This document shows, one piece after another, positions 24,231-37,232 of a DNA stretch of 64,000 bases. The translations under genes were made by a program, and so were the position numbers. The notes under the pieces were generated by a model. That model searched no databases. It was given only the letters and a program-made list of their open reading frames with translations, and was not told where the DNA came from. Numbering within the stretch: position 1 is the first letter of the stretch; each line of letters opens with the position of its first letter. Location: NCBI GenBank assembly GCA_008360975.2, contig CM039179.1, positions 52,806,561 to 52,870,560 on the forward strand, read 5' to 3'. Origin of the DNA: Lichenostomus cassidix (taxonomy: Eukaryota; Chordata; Aves; Passeriformes; Meliphagidae).

Positions 24231-25682
24231 CCCCTTCTTTCTTCACCCCACTCTCCCCTCATCCCAGTCACTTTTGCTCTGCAAATACAGCTTGTACTTG
24301 ACTCTTCTGAAAACAATTTTTTAAAAAAATCAATAACTTAAAAAAAAAACATTTACGATTTAGCTAGTCCAGTAATTATCCTTCAGGCTGTTGCCTGTAC
24401 TTGCTGAAAGTGGGAAAATAAAGTTACAATGTGAGCAAGGGTAACAATAGACGAAGCTCATTAGGTTCACTGTTTGGTGACAGTCCTCAGGTTTTCTCCT
24501 AAAACTAAAACATATCCCAGGAGAAAATATATTCAGCTGAAGACCTCATTTCCAGACATTGTTTTTATAGAATACTGATATAGAAAAAGGAGGTATAATT
24601 CTAAAAGAAAAGGTTGTAGATTTAATATTTCTAATAATATAGTTAATAAAAGTTCACCAATTTCCAATGGCTGCAATGGTGAAATGACCGAAACCCAGAA
24701 GTTCCTGAGGATCAGGACCAGGAGAAAACAACTTACTGAACTACTCAGATGGTGTCCCAGTAATCAATGACAGATCAAATGGGAGCATATAACTGTGGAA
24801 CAGAGAGAGCAGGTGATGATCTTGGTTTAGTCTAGAAAAGGTCTGTTCTTTCTGATCACTACTCTGGGTAACCATAGTGGCATCTTTAATGATAGAAAGC
24901 TGTGTATTTAAGGACGCTCAAAGCATAACAAACCTGGGGCTGGTTAGGGGCTAATTAGTTTCAAAAGCAACTCTAGAGTAGCTGAGGGTAATCCTAATTG
25001 TATTAATAAAGAATTCTCTTCTTACAGAGTACTATAGTATGGTTCATCATTGAAAATGTGGTTTTAAACAAATACATTCTTTAAGTTTTGCCTGATACTT
25101 AATACTGACAGAGTGGTCTGCTGGGGCAGAAGACCATGCTCCCAGACATACTGACTGATAAAGCCAGCATGTCTAATATCAGGATATAACTCGGGAAAAC
25201 CTGAAAACTCAGTACAGTGCTCCTTCACTAACCACTTTAAACTTGCTTTGAAGCTTGTAGTGCAAGAATCTAGGGGGCAAGAAACAGTTAGTGATGATAT
25301 TTATACAGGCAGTCACTGGTCATACAGCCGTACATGGAGTAGGCAGAGAGAATGCTTCAAAATCCTGAAGTTTTTAACAACTGTATACAGGTTCTCCTTT
25401 TTCTCCTTCTCATGCTTTATAATGAAATCTATCCTGCTCCTCTATCTGGTATTTCTGGTTCCTGTTCTTAATGTTAAAACCTGTTTGCATGTGAGGGAGT
25501 AAAGGCTGGTGGCAGTGGAAATTGGAAAATTAGTAGGCATACTGCCATCTTGTTAAAAAAAACCACTCTGGGGTTTGAGAAAAACTAATTGTTACATTAG
25601 GCTTGGGAACCTGGGTGGGACAGGCTTTATGTGATAGATACATGTACTATATTAATGCAATTATTGCTTGCACTCAGAAGTT

Positions 25683-25700
25683 AAAAAAAAAAAAAAAAAA
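25683..25700 (+). repeat. Poly-A run (A18)
   Basis: Eighteen consecutive A are followed by GAAGAAGAA. No recognisable retrosequence precedes it, so it is listed as a simple repeat and not as a retrogene tail. Confidence 0.8.
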
Positions 25701-25761
25701 GAAGAAGAATTGTTAAAGGAAAAACTACTGTGTCAGGAAAGGAAAAAAATCTGTGTCAATA

Positions 25762-25792
25762 CTTACATAGAATATTAACACTTCTATGTAAG
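25762..25792. repeat. Hairpin, perfect 11-bp stem and 9-base loop
   Basis: CTTACATAGAA at 25762-25772 and TTCTATGTAAG at 25782-25792 are exact reverse complements around TATTAACAC. It lies about 60 bases after the A18 run. Confidence 0.6.
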
Positions 25793-27159
25793 AAAAAAAT
25801 TTATCATTAATTTTTCTTTAGTTTTTGTTGCATAGTACAGCATTTTGACTAGATTTTATTAGTACAGCTCATCCTATGCATAATTAAAAGCCTGATGTAG
25901 GTGTAATTTCTACAGGTTGCTGTGGAAAGACTTTGAGAAATAGCAGCTGCCATTGCAATTCTCAGAAGTGGCTAAACTATTCTTGAAAGAAAATCGGGAG
26001 CCTAGGTAACTTCTAATATGGTTTTCATCACTGTGGTATCTGAGCATTTCATACAAGTAAAGATAACAATAAAGGTTTTTCTCCTTCTTCCTTTCCTGCT
26101 GGGAAAAATACAGCAGTGGCTCTATGGGACATGTGGCACAACATATAATCAATTACTAGAGCTGTGTCTATGCACTGAGTTTTTCAGACAATGGCTTGGT
26201 CCCGATGTGGCTGCATCACATTTATCCCTATGCAAAAGTTTAGTACATAAAAGGTTGCTGTAAATAGGGAAGGAATGATCTGTTCTCTGCATTGTGTCCA
26301 TGGAACATTCAACCAGAAGTATTTAGCCTAAACTGCAGCATTGAAAACTCGGATTAAAAGTTTTTTCCTGTGATAGTTGCAAAGCACCATCATCTGAAAA
26401 TAGATTACCTGGAGAGACAAAAGACTTGTCATCACTGGAGGTTTATTAAGGGCAGAGTCAATAAATATCAGTTAATAAAACTTTTGACAGCGTTTTTGTC
26501 ATGTCCTAGAGTACGAAACAAGGGGATGACATTCTGCAATTCATTCTAACCTTTTAATTTCAGAACTCAAAGGAAACACTAACGGTGCTTCTTCTGTTAG
26601 ATATGCACCTAGAATTTCAGTTACAGGTGTGTGAGTACTTATGCAAGTGGCAATCTCACAGACTTCTAACTTTCTCCCAACTGCATTTCTTTGCATTCCT
26701 GATAGCCTTCCTTCCTTACAATCCATAAATTCAAGAGCAGACACAATCCACTTATTCAGGAAAGGTAACATCAGTGTCCTAGTTCACTAATGCGTTTAAG
26801 CTTCATGGCCAAACCACCTCAAAAGAGGTGACAACAAAATTTAAGAGTTCTTTCAAAAGAATATGTTGGAATTTCCTTTTACCTATGGCATATTAATTTT
26901 TTTCTACTCCTCCAAGTATCAACAAAGAAAAGCTTCTTCCAGTAGAACCAAATACAAGCAAACTTTATGAAAAAGTAGGTGGAAGTTTCAGTCAAATTGA
27001 AGGTTACTAAATTTAAAGTGGCAAGGTCAAGATGAGCAATTATGTAACCATATCAAATAATTTATTTTATAATCTTGTTTCAGAGCCAGATAAGATCTTT
27101 ATTCCATATGTCCTTTGATTTTAGTGAAATTCTTTTCAACCAAGATATGGATGAAGCCT

Positions 27160-27193
27160 TGATCAATACAAGCTCACCAACTTGTATTGATCA
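27160..27193. repeat. Hairpin, perfect 13-bp stem and 8-base loop
   Basis: TGATCAATACAAG at 27160-27172 and CTTGTATTGATCA at 27181-27193 are exact reverse complements around CTCACCAA. The stem is not low complexity. By a rough estimate, a stem of this length with so short a loop is unexpected in 64 kb of random sequence. A miRNA precursor would need a longer stem, and flanking pairing is not visible, so I do not call an RNA gene. Confidence 0.65.
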
Positions 27194-28989
27194 CTTGACA
27201 TATATAAAGCTACTCTTAGAAATATAAAAAGAAACAATTAAAAAGTAATTTTTAATTTATTTTAATCAGTGTTTTATATATTTCAATTAGAAAATTCTTA
27301 AGAACTGAAAACAATTAGTTGATTCAAGAATATTTAAGAAAATAATCTACACAAGAAGATAGTTTCACATGTCATAAAAAGGATAAGTCATAAAAACCCT
27401 ACATTTTCCTTAGGCTAGCATCATCTTTATTATTTATTCAACCTCTTCCTAAACTCCTCTGTCCTCATTTCTTTCTTTTTGTTTTCTTAGTATACAGGCT
27501 TAGCATTTGTTTCTCCTTTCTGTTATTTCTGTAATTTTCACAAGGGCAAATGAAATCTGTTGCATGACAGCATTATGTGACAGTTCAGTAGTTCCACAAT
27601 TCCTACAAATATTCTAAGTCTATTGCTGTCATAAGTGATGCTCCTCTGTGTGACTTTCAGAGAGCAAAAGCTTTTTATAGGCAGCTGTGCTAGTTGTCCC
27701 ATTCTCAGTTCTTCAAGTGAACATAGTGTCAGAATTCTGTTCTGGTATGACAAAACTCCCTGAGAAATCATCTCATCCCCATCATGGATTGTACACCTCC
27801 TGATGCTGTGCAATATAAAGAATCTTTTCAATTTTCACATGCCTCTGCTGTGCCTTTAGTCTCAGAACTTGTTTGTTTTTATTTGCACTGAATGGTCTTC
27901 AAACCAAGGCATCTAAATATATTGACAATGGCATATAATCTCATGATTGTATTATGTTCCCTTCTGGTTTTTTACCATCATCTTTTTTTCTGTATTGCTG
28001 ACATCGCCATTGTAGTAAGTATGCATTTTAAATAAACAACTAGAATTAGATTTTTTAAAGACAATTTCAGTTGTCCCTGTCTGTATTGCTTTGTAGTGAT
28101 ACGATTTCCCATATGTTGTTTTGAAATATTTAAAGCTACCTGGGAAATATGATTGCTAATTTGTCCTTATGCTCATTGTTACTCTCACCAATGTCGTTTG
28201 AGGAGTTATAAGAAGGTAATACTTCGTGAAACAGTTCAGCACTAGACAAATTAAGCTATTTTGCCACTCTCCAAATGCTCTTATTGTTCACTTCCAATGA
28301 AAGCACTGTGAGTGGTGGAAAAGAAAGATGAAATTACAGAAAAAAAACAGTGGATGGTGGCAAAACAAATCATAACCTTGCAGGCTATCATCCGTCCATA
28401 TTTTTCCTGAAAATTTGGTAAATATTGGTCTCTCTCTCTCTACAAAACTCATTTCTAGATTAAAATTAACTGCTTTTGCTTCCTAAGTCCTAGAACAGTT
28501 GTCAGTCTTTGCTAATTTATTTATAATTCTGCTCCTCTTCTTCACCCCCATTGCCTTCAATATCCTCCTACCAAATAAAAACCTGTGGAGATGCATATTA
28601 TGGTTTATGGCTGCAAACCTCTTGTCAGTATGACTAAGAGGTGTTTTCAGTAACCATCTACCCTTATGGATCCACATTCTGGAGTTTCTAATATAGCACT
28701 GCAGAATAGTGACAGTGTTGTTAGATGTTGAGAAATGGCATAGAGACACAGCAAGCATTTTTCTTAGTTCTGGAACATCACTTGAAGTGTGGTTATCATT
28801 TGTCTGTCATACAGCAGGGACTGAAGATCAGTTACCTATTCTTATCCTTTCTGAATAATCACCTTTTTAGAAAGTGCAGTGATAATAAAAGTATGTAAAT
28901 GTAATAATAATAGTTATATGGTAACACAAATACATAAGTCTTGACATGACCTGCTGCAATCTCCTGAGTTTTTCAACATTCCTACCGGT

Positions 28990-29905
28990 GCAATCTCAAT
29001 GATACTGAGTAAAAGGGGATGGTGATTTACCGCTATCATGCTCCTAATGTCTGCAACTTGCCTTATTTGCCATCAAGTCCTAAGCTTCAGACGCCATTTA
29101 CACGGCTGTTATTTTCAGTCTGCATGGGCTTGTTTCTTAGAACTTTGCGTTTCTCTTTATTGGGTCTCATAAGTTTTCAGTTGGTCCAGTCCTCAGTTTT
29201 ATCCAGGTTCTTCTGGATTGAGTCTCTTCCATTTGTTAGGTCAAGCACTTGCCCAACATGGTTGCTGTCTTTAAACCTGTTGAGGGTGCAGTCTGTGTTG
29301 GCATCCAGTGTGTATATTAGGTTACTGAACAATTTAGAACCACATATCAATCACTCGGATAGTCTGTTTGTTACCGGCTGTTAGCCAGGGGCCCAGCCTT
29401 TGGTTTCATGTCTGTACAACCAACCTTCACCCAACCTAGCAATCCTCTGTTTCTAGCCCATGTTTCCTCACCTTTCATATGAAGAAAGTCTTTGATTTAA
29501 CATCTGCCATCTGCTAAAGCCAGATGGGTTACATTTTTTGCAGTCACACATTTCATCAGAGGTATCAGGTTGGTCCTATCAGCTGCTCAAGCATGACTTA
29601 GATTTGGTAAATCCATGTTGTGTATTCCTGATTACTTCTTTATTGTGTTTTCTGTCATGCTGCAGATTCCTGATCTGAGGGTTATGGCACTATTCTCTGT
29701 GTCTCTTTTGCTTGCCTTTTTAAGGATGAATGTAATGATAGCATTTTTACAGCCATCAGGGACCTTATCTAATTTCCATGCAAGTTACAGACAGTGGACT
29801 AAAGTCACATCAGCCAGCCTTACAGCAGTCTCAAAAGAATCCTGTCAGGTTGTATGGATTTGGATACATTCAACTTGTGAACATTGTCCATAAGCTTTTG
29901 TAAGT
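28990..29905 (-). mobile_element. CR1 LINE, highly eroded internal fragment
   Basis: The plus strand follows the antisense of CR1 ORF2 over about 900 bases with many small indels. Anchor points in order are CTGAGTAAAAGGGG (about 29,006), AACTTTGCGTTTCTC (about 29,141), TTTTATCCAGGTTCTTCTGG (about 29,198), GTTGAGGGTGCAGTCTG (about 29,279), CTTCACCCAACC (about 29,425), AGGTATCAGGTTGGTCCTAT (about 29,560) and CCATCAGGGACC (about 29,754). Together they run from the C-terminal ORF2 zone back into the reverse-transcriptase fingers. The canonical 3' terminus is absent. No frame is intact. A 121-codon plus-strand frame at 29019-29384 is only the antisense shadow of this relic. Confidence 0.7.
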
Positions 29906-32900
29906 TTTTCTTCTGGTGTGAATAAAAATAATTTCTTGTTCATTAATTATGTCAGATCTTCTCCTTTGTTTGAATTTTATATAACTCTTTCTTTTTTTTT
30001 TTTTTTCCATATTGAGGTAAATTGATCCTAACAATTACTTTTCACTCTGAAAGTATTACCTTGAGTTACATTGTGGCTGATGTTCTGGATTCAAGGACCT
30101 GGCTCTACAACACAACTTTGCATGTACAGATAATGTAATTTATGTGATTTCCTCATGTGTAGGTTCTCTTCTGTTGCTCTACTTTTCTTTTGGGTTTCTT
30201 CCCTGCTCCCCACCATGGTTGTTGTCTGTTGTCACCCTGCATATAGCAGTAAAACTTCAGTCTAGGTTGAGACCTCGAGGTTCTGCAGTAACCTGAACAC
30301 TGTTAATAGATCAGATGGCCTGGAATATTAGGTCATTGTTCTCAAATCATATATATTTCTTGAAAACTTAATATTTATCCTCTTCTGTTTTTCCTTACTA
30401 TTTTCAGAGTCAGTCAAATGACAGGCAGAATTGGTTAGTCTGAAGTAGTCTGCAGTATACTCTTCCCCTACTCCATTACTTAATTACAATTACTTAATAA
30501 TATGCCAGGACAAATATGCTACAAAAGATATCTTTTGCCTCACAGATATAAAGATCTGAACATCTAAAAATACATTTCTGATTTTGAACATTTCTCAGAA
30601 AAATCTGATTTAGGACATTTTCATGTCTGAACTTTGAACTCTGTCAATGTTGTTGCCCAAACACAGTTGATAGTTTCTGGTATGTTGCCTTTTCTCAATG
30701 GCTTTGCAAAGCTCATGATGAGGAATTTTGCAAACACTCTCAAGCCTACTTTTCCTGCCTTTCACAGTTCTGTTGAAATACAGACATCTGCACTTGTAGT
30801 TTAAAGAAAAAAAGGAATTTTACCATCAGGACTTGTACCATCTTACCTATTGTAAGTGTTTACTTCTCTTTAACTGACAAGATAGACAGACTGCAGGGCT
30901 TCTCCAGTTGCACATGGTCTGCAGTATAGGTATGGCCAGAAACCAGATAAATGCCATCCATAGACATTTAATTAAATGGTCACAGACATTAATAGCTTCT
31001 TAAATTCCTTTTGTCAGTTTTTATAGTTCAATAATCCAGTGTGCACAGATCAAACTCAAGGTGCTGATTTTGGAGTAGATGTCACTCACTCTGGGTTAGT
31101 GTTCTCAATGCTAGCAAAATAGAATTGATTGAATTGCAAGGCAAGGCAGCAAGATTACACTTGTCTGGCATAGGTGCAATAAGCAGATTTCCAAGATGTC
31201 TGAAGAGACAGAACATAATATGAAGATAAAAAACCTGAAAAGATAGTTTACTTTCACTGGGACAGCAAGCAAATTGCTATACTGGGAGCATGGGAAAGAT
31301 TAAAACACAAAACTAGCAGGAGAAATGTGGTGCATGCTCCCCCCCCCAATATCCTTTATAGGAACCCTTCACAGTCATGGCAAAACTTTCCTTCTGGCCA
31401 ACACTTGGACATTTTCAGTGTATTTCAGCATTGCTGGCACCTTTCCTAAAAGTGAAAACAGTAGCATTTTTATAACAAGACAAAAATAAAAGAGGAAAAA
31501 AATGTCCTATTCACCCATTTCTCTGTGTGAAGGTTTCGCATTTGTGGTTTTAATGCAATTAATCAAAGACCAAATGCATTTGTATTCTCCGAACAGTTCA
31601 GGAATACTTCATATTTTCTCAGTGTAACAGTGTGAAATGGTGCAGGATGCCAGTGGTAATAGTTCTGGGAAAGATATCATTCATGCTAGGACAATTCTTA
31701 TGGGTTTTGTTTTAGATGATGGATTGCACATTCTCGGTCGTTTGCAAGCTACAGGCTTTACATGTGCTGTCTACATTATCAAATTTCTCACTCAGCTTGA
31801 AAGCCACAGCATTTTAATTGAAAGGAATGCTAGCCCCTCCAGCCCTATCAATGTGGTAAGGTTGTTAGACTCTGAGAAATAACCTTCCCATTTCAGAAAA
31901 ATGGACAAATTCCATATAAATGTTTTTACCTCAGCAACCAATGGGGCTGAAAGGTGAATTGGCACACATTTAAGAGCAAAATATCAAACAGTGAACCCTA
32001 TGCTACGAGAAACTCTTTTAAAATGCACAGACTTGGAAGAGATTGAATATCTGAGGGCTTAGCAATGTCTAACACTGGTGTTAGTCTCCATAGAACTGCC
32101 ATAGAAAAGACTTTCGCCTTTGAGACTAGCTTCAGTGTACAACAGAGATTACTGGATCTGTTTCAGTAAAAGAAGGGATCAGAGCAAGGGAATTGGGCAT
32201 TTGTACAGCACAAGCTCTAAGATCAGATTGGTGCAGCTCATCAAATGGTGGCATTTAGTTTAGCTCAGATCTCACACAGTAAAACAAACCTGAGTAAGAA
32301 GTGGATGCTTTAGGGCCCTGCCACTGCAAAATGTCTTAAGATAAGCAGTATGCTGGATTTTGAAACAAAATAGGTAATCTATTTATATTCATACTGCCTT
32401 TATCAGTGACTGAAAATACTGCCTTTTCTGGTGGTTGGAAAGTTACTTATAGAAAGGTGACATACACGTAGTTTACACAATGTTTAGGCATAACTGCTGA
32501 TGTATGGATTTTGTAGTAATGAATTTAATTTTACAGGCTGCTGCTGATGTTCTGGCTCTCCTCTTCTAATCCCCGTTTTGAGGACCTACCTTTGAAAAGT
32601 TATTTGCACAGATGCTTTTGGAAAAGTCAAATGCGTATTTTAGTTGAGTGGGAAGAAGATCTGTTCAGGTCTCTGAAATGTGAAAGCATTCTTTAAATGG
32701 TTTATTTTCCAAATACATTTATTGTTGAGTACACATTAACATTTCTAGGGTACATTCAAGGTTTGTCATTATGGCATTTATGAAGTTATCTTTTAATGAC
32801 TACATGTAGAGAATAAGGCTGAATGAATTAGGGGGAATGACTTACAATGAGATTGAAATAGATCTGGAAAAGAATAATTTTTTGGACCTTCCCCTAAATA

Positions 32901-35900
32901 ATCCCTAGTATTGTACAATCTGAATTTTAATTAATAAAAAAATAAAATAAAGGTCTAAGCAATTTTGACTGCTGTTTTCAGGCACTATCCAAAATTTTAA
33001 AAGATTTACAGAAACTTATTTACTCTGAAAGTTCAGTTCTGAGATTGTTTGGTTGCAAATTGATTTTTTGAAGAGAAAGACCACATTATGTCTCCAAATC
33101 CAGACACTTATTTGAAGAAGCAGTTATTTTATACTATTGAGTAAATATTCAAGGCAAACTGTTTAAATCTGAACTGTTTCAGTTTAGTAAATTTTCTAGA
33201 TGTATACTTCCAGTAATTGTCAGGAGTGGACCACTGATTTTAAAAATCATTACCTTTTACTCCTGAAGGCTCTTTGCTATGCTTTTAGTTTTGTTCTTGT
33301 GTTTTTAATCAAGATTAGTATTCATTAAATGAAATTAATTTCTTCACAGAGACATATTTTTGCTGTATTTTTTGTGATTTCTTTCCTGTTAATGTGAAAT
33401 TAGAAGTCATCTGGTAGATCTGAAGTGCAAGCATTTGTAGTTTACTATGAGCACTTTGTCTTGGCTTTCTTTCCTTATTTAAATGCAATATAGGTACCTT
33501 TTATAAGCTCTGCTGTGATAGATCTCTGATGAACCTTTTCTTTAGTGGCTCCAAAGGGAGCAGTAAAGTGACTACTTTGGCAGATGCTTCTGACCAAATC
33601 CTCTGGTTCTGTGGCTACTTGGTCTTTTAAAGAACTTGTTTTCCTAAGTTTGAAAAAGTCAAGATCCTACTGAATGTGTCCCTTGTGGAATGATAGCCTA
33701 GCTTCCAATACCATAAATCATCAGATCATTGTTCCAGATAGTAAAAAGTACTGGTGTTAGCTGACTGTATAATAAAGCTAGTTCTAATGGGAATTCATGC
33801 TCATCTCATGCTTTTCCAGTTCAGGAGAAGAATATGGAATGAGATACAGCTCCTGTCATATAAAATTTTAGCTTTCTCTTTGATCTCTCAGCACCAGTTT
33901 TGACCACACTAGTGCCAAAGAGGCAAGTCGTGCTCTTTTCCCTGCCTCCAGCTGTCTGCTCTTGCCACCTCTCTTGTGTCAGTGCTAGTGATTGTTCAGC
34001 TCTTCTGGGAAAAATAATAATTTGGGGAGGCAGGTCTAGTTTTTAGTCAGTTCAAGGAACTGACATAACTGGTGAGCTGCGTGATTTAAGTACTTACATA
34101 GAAAAGGATGTGCCCAGCAAAAGAGAAGAAAGTGAGGGCTGTCTTTTTGGTAGCAGTGAAGTGTGAGATTGTGTAAACCTTGATGAAAGTTCACAGAATT
34201 AAAAAATAACCATAAAAAGGTTTGATTGGGATTTGTGAATATCTACTAAACTCTAGAGCTTAACAAATGGCAACTGCTTAATTCCATTGCTATATGCCCT
34301 AGTATCTTGCTCTGTTACTTGCATTTTCATTTTTATTGATATCTCAAGATTTCTATCAGAACAGGCAAATTAGATACTCAGGTTTGTTTATATCTATATA
34401 TATATATTTGTATGCTGATGCAATTCTTGATTCATTTGTATGTAGGATTTTGCAAGGGAAAACTAAGACTTTGCTTTGCTGAAGCTCAATTTTTTTTTTT
34501 CTGGTGAAGTCAACAGAAGGAAGAATGCAAATTCTTTCTACTACTCTTGATGCCTTCGGGTGGTACAGTTTGTTTTTAGAGAAGCCTGGTTGTCATGGGA
34601 GACACAGTGGGAAATGTAGTGTTTTGAGCTGAAGACATTCTGTAGCATCTTCTGTTGAACTCTGTAATAGTGGGAATATCACTCTATGGACAGAATACTA
34701 AACAAATATGTTGCTATGGCTTGTTTCAACTGGACTTCTTAAACTCATGGTTTATTATGTTTGAGTTTTTTTCTCTGTTACTGGATACTTAAAGAGTAAT
34801 AATACTGAAGAGTCCAAAATATGTGTGGTTTGAGTCACTAGGTACTAGTCTTTAATAAAGACAGAATTGGAAAACAACAAATTAAAAATACGCTCCAAAG
34901 CCTCACAGTTGCCTCTATAGGACAGTTCAGCTAATTTCTTTCACTCATATGATCATTTTTATCTGTTGTTTAAGGAATTACCATGCATAAATATGAAATA
35001 CTGAGAACAGTTGTGGATTTCTAAATAGCTGTCAGGCTGATTTTCAAATCATCAGAAGCTGGGAGAAAGCTTGAGGGATGCTTGCTTATCTCTTGCTTTT
35101 TCTAGGACCAGCATGAATTGTTTGTTGTAAATCTTGGTTTGGAGTCTGTTGTCTGAAATTTAGAACTGCCTATTCTTTTTTTTTTTTTTTCCCTCTAGAA
35201 GAATGACCAATGCTGTATGGTGTATGCACATAGAAAATTACACAGTGGTGCTATGCTGGCTTGAAAACCACACTAGAAATTTTTGACAGTGACTGTGTCT
35301 TCCTCTTTAGTACCCTGTCTTCATAGAGGAATTGAAAGTCTTAGGTAACTAAATACTGAACTTCAGGTAAAAATTTCAAGTCGTTTGTTTTCGACTGTGG
35401 AGATTTTTCTCCAATCCTCAATCAAACGTAGGCCAGGAATTTAATTTTTTTCTCCTGCCTATCCACATACAAATAAGTAAGTAATATATGTATATAAAAG
35501 AGAGGAAGCATAAGATGGTCTGCTGTGATGACCCATTCAAATAAAAGCTCTGTATAGAAAAAAAAAGGTTTTTTTACACTTGGTGATTAAAATTTATTTG
35601 GTGAGTAAAAACAATGAGTTCATGAATCCTTATAACTAATTTGAAGAACTTTGTGGAATGATCCTGTAGTAAATGCTTTTTAGTGAAACATAGTATACAA
35701 AATTGTGCAATAAAACTGTTAATTTATACGTTTCTCTTGCCTGTATTTAACTTCCTGCATGGTTTTCACAGTTTCTTTTATGCTTCATAAAATGATTTTC
35801 TTTTGGCACTAAACTGTCAATTTGTACTTTAGGTTGAGGGCTTTTAAAATGATTTTATTTGCCTAAATTCACAATTTAAAAGATTCTGTGTAATTAAATA

Positions 35901-37000
35901 TTGGAATTGTATCATAGCACTGCTGTCTACCTTTGCAAAATTGGACAAAAATAATTGTCATGATAAAATGGATTCTAAAATCATTGATATGATAATATTT
36001 TATTAGGATATTATTGAATTTTATGAAAATAATTAAGAAGTTAGATTTCAGAGTTAAAAACTTCAAATATGTTGCTATGTTATCAGCTGGTTACCAGAGG
36101 ATTCTGTATCACATTGGGGATTATTAGATTTGCAATAGGACATTGAATGTCAATGCAATATAAAACTTGCACAACTGGTGGTTTTTAAAGTTAGTACAAT
36201 AGATGAAGGGAATTATTTTTGTCAGTAGCCTAGGAGTAATGAAGAGTCTCATTTTGGCTGCTTAAATTGAAACTGAGTTACTGAACTGTATCTTCCTGGT
36301 CAGTCCTGGTTCTATATGAGTGTTCTAGGCAAAGATAGGGAAAGGAAGATTTATACATTGTTTCTCTCTATTTTTATGCCAGCTGTCATAGAAATGAATG
36401 ATGTAATAGATCTCTAATCTTCACAGTCTATGCAATCCTTGGATGGTGGGGATATTGAAAGACTCCTTCCTCTTCTCTAAGTAGATTATCTCAGAACAGG
36501 AGGCATGACTTAATGATGACCCTTAATTAAAGAATAAAAATTGTTACTTATTTTAGCATAATATTGCTAATTCTTAAACATCAGCCACTTGAAATGTAAA
36601 AATGTTAAGTGAAATCAAAATAGGAGAAGCAGCTGTAAAATTTCAACTCAGCCCTAGAAGTGAAACAGGTGACTGATCCATCCATGTAATGGCAAGTCCT
36701 GTTTATTTGAGGGTCAAAGGAAGGATTCTGTTTAGGCTGACTTACACATCTTTTCCATTTCCTTTGTTTACCAAGCAGGACAAAATTTAAAAGTCAGAAG
36801 AGGTGGGTTTTGTTACTCAAGATTATGGTTTCAGTAAAATGATTGTGAAGGTATTGATAAGTGGAAACATTATAAAAGTTATTTAATACAATCATGTAAC
36901 ATAACTTTACTTCAGATAAACTGTGAGTATATCTGTTATGTGAATGTAAATTCCCATCAATAGCCATAGTTGTGATTGTGTGTGCTTTCACAGAAAATTC
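29906..37000. other. Non-coding DNA, no gene seen
   Basis: The stretch is AT-rich with ordinary short simple repeats: T-runs near 29,990 and at 35,176-35,190, C8 at about 31,340, and (TA)n near 34,397-34,406. An 81-codon plus-strand frame at 31637-31882 lies in the segment annotated as a possible regulatory element. It has no recognised domain. No transposon could be identified by eye. Confidence 0.55.
31530..31870. promoter_or_regulatory. Candidate enhancer-like motif cluster (inference)
   Basis: Within about 40 bases lie TGTGGTTT (RUNX-type, 31543-31550), TAATGCAATTAAT (homeodomain/POU-type, 31551-31563), ATCAAAG (TCF/LEF-type, 31562-31568) and AAATGCAT (POU-type, 31572-31579). The following 300 bases are not low complexity and hold an 81-codon open frame with no stop. 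Clustering of these words is suggestive of a developmental enhancer. Each motif is common on its own, so the call is weak. Confidence 0.22.
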
Positions 37001-37211
37001 TAGAAACCACAACAACTACCTAACATTCCCCTCAAAAAAACAACCAACCAACCAAAAATCAAATCCACACTTCCATTATATCTTTGCTTGCAATAACCAA
37101 ACTGTAAAAATTTATACTGAAATAGTTCATGAAAGATATTGACTATAGACATAGAAACTTAAGAAGAACTGAGTTAAAATACTTCCATTAATGAGTTAAA
37201 ATACTGGTCTT

Positions 37212-37232
37212 AAAAAAAAAAAAAAAAAAAAA
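37212..37232 (+). repeat. Poly-A run (A21)
   Basis: Twenty-one A are followed by GAAAAGAAAAGG. No retrogene or SINE body could be recognised upstream, so it is listed as a simple repeat. Confidence 0.8.

Larger units (their letters stand above)
22813..28989. other. Non-coding DNA with several hairpins
   Basis: No gene is supported. Minus-strand frames at 27538-27831 (97 codons) and 28483-28758 (91 codons, basic C-terminal half) match nothing I recognise. The interval holds a run of nine G at about 23,282-23,290 and the hairpin-bearing segment at 24,031-24,230. It also holds an A18 run at 25,683-25,700 and hairpins at 25,762 and 27,160. Confidence 0.5.

Noticed and set aside
29019..29384. 121-codon plus-strand frame
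   Set aside because: It is antisense to the eroded CR1 fragment at 28,990-29,905 and has no features of its own.
31637..31882. 81-codon plus-strand frame as a host gene
   Set aside because: It has no recognised family, no supported splice structure and no promoter context. It is kept only as part of a possible conserved segment.
34397..34410. (TA)n run as an AT-cruciform or origin element
   Set aside because: It is too short and too common in AT-rich vertebrate DNA to support a call.
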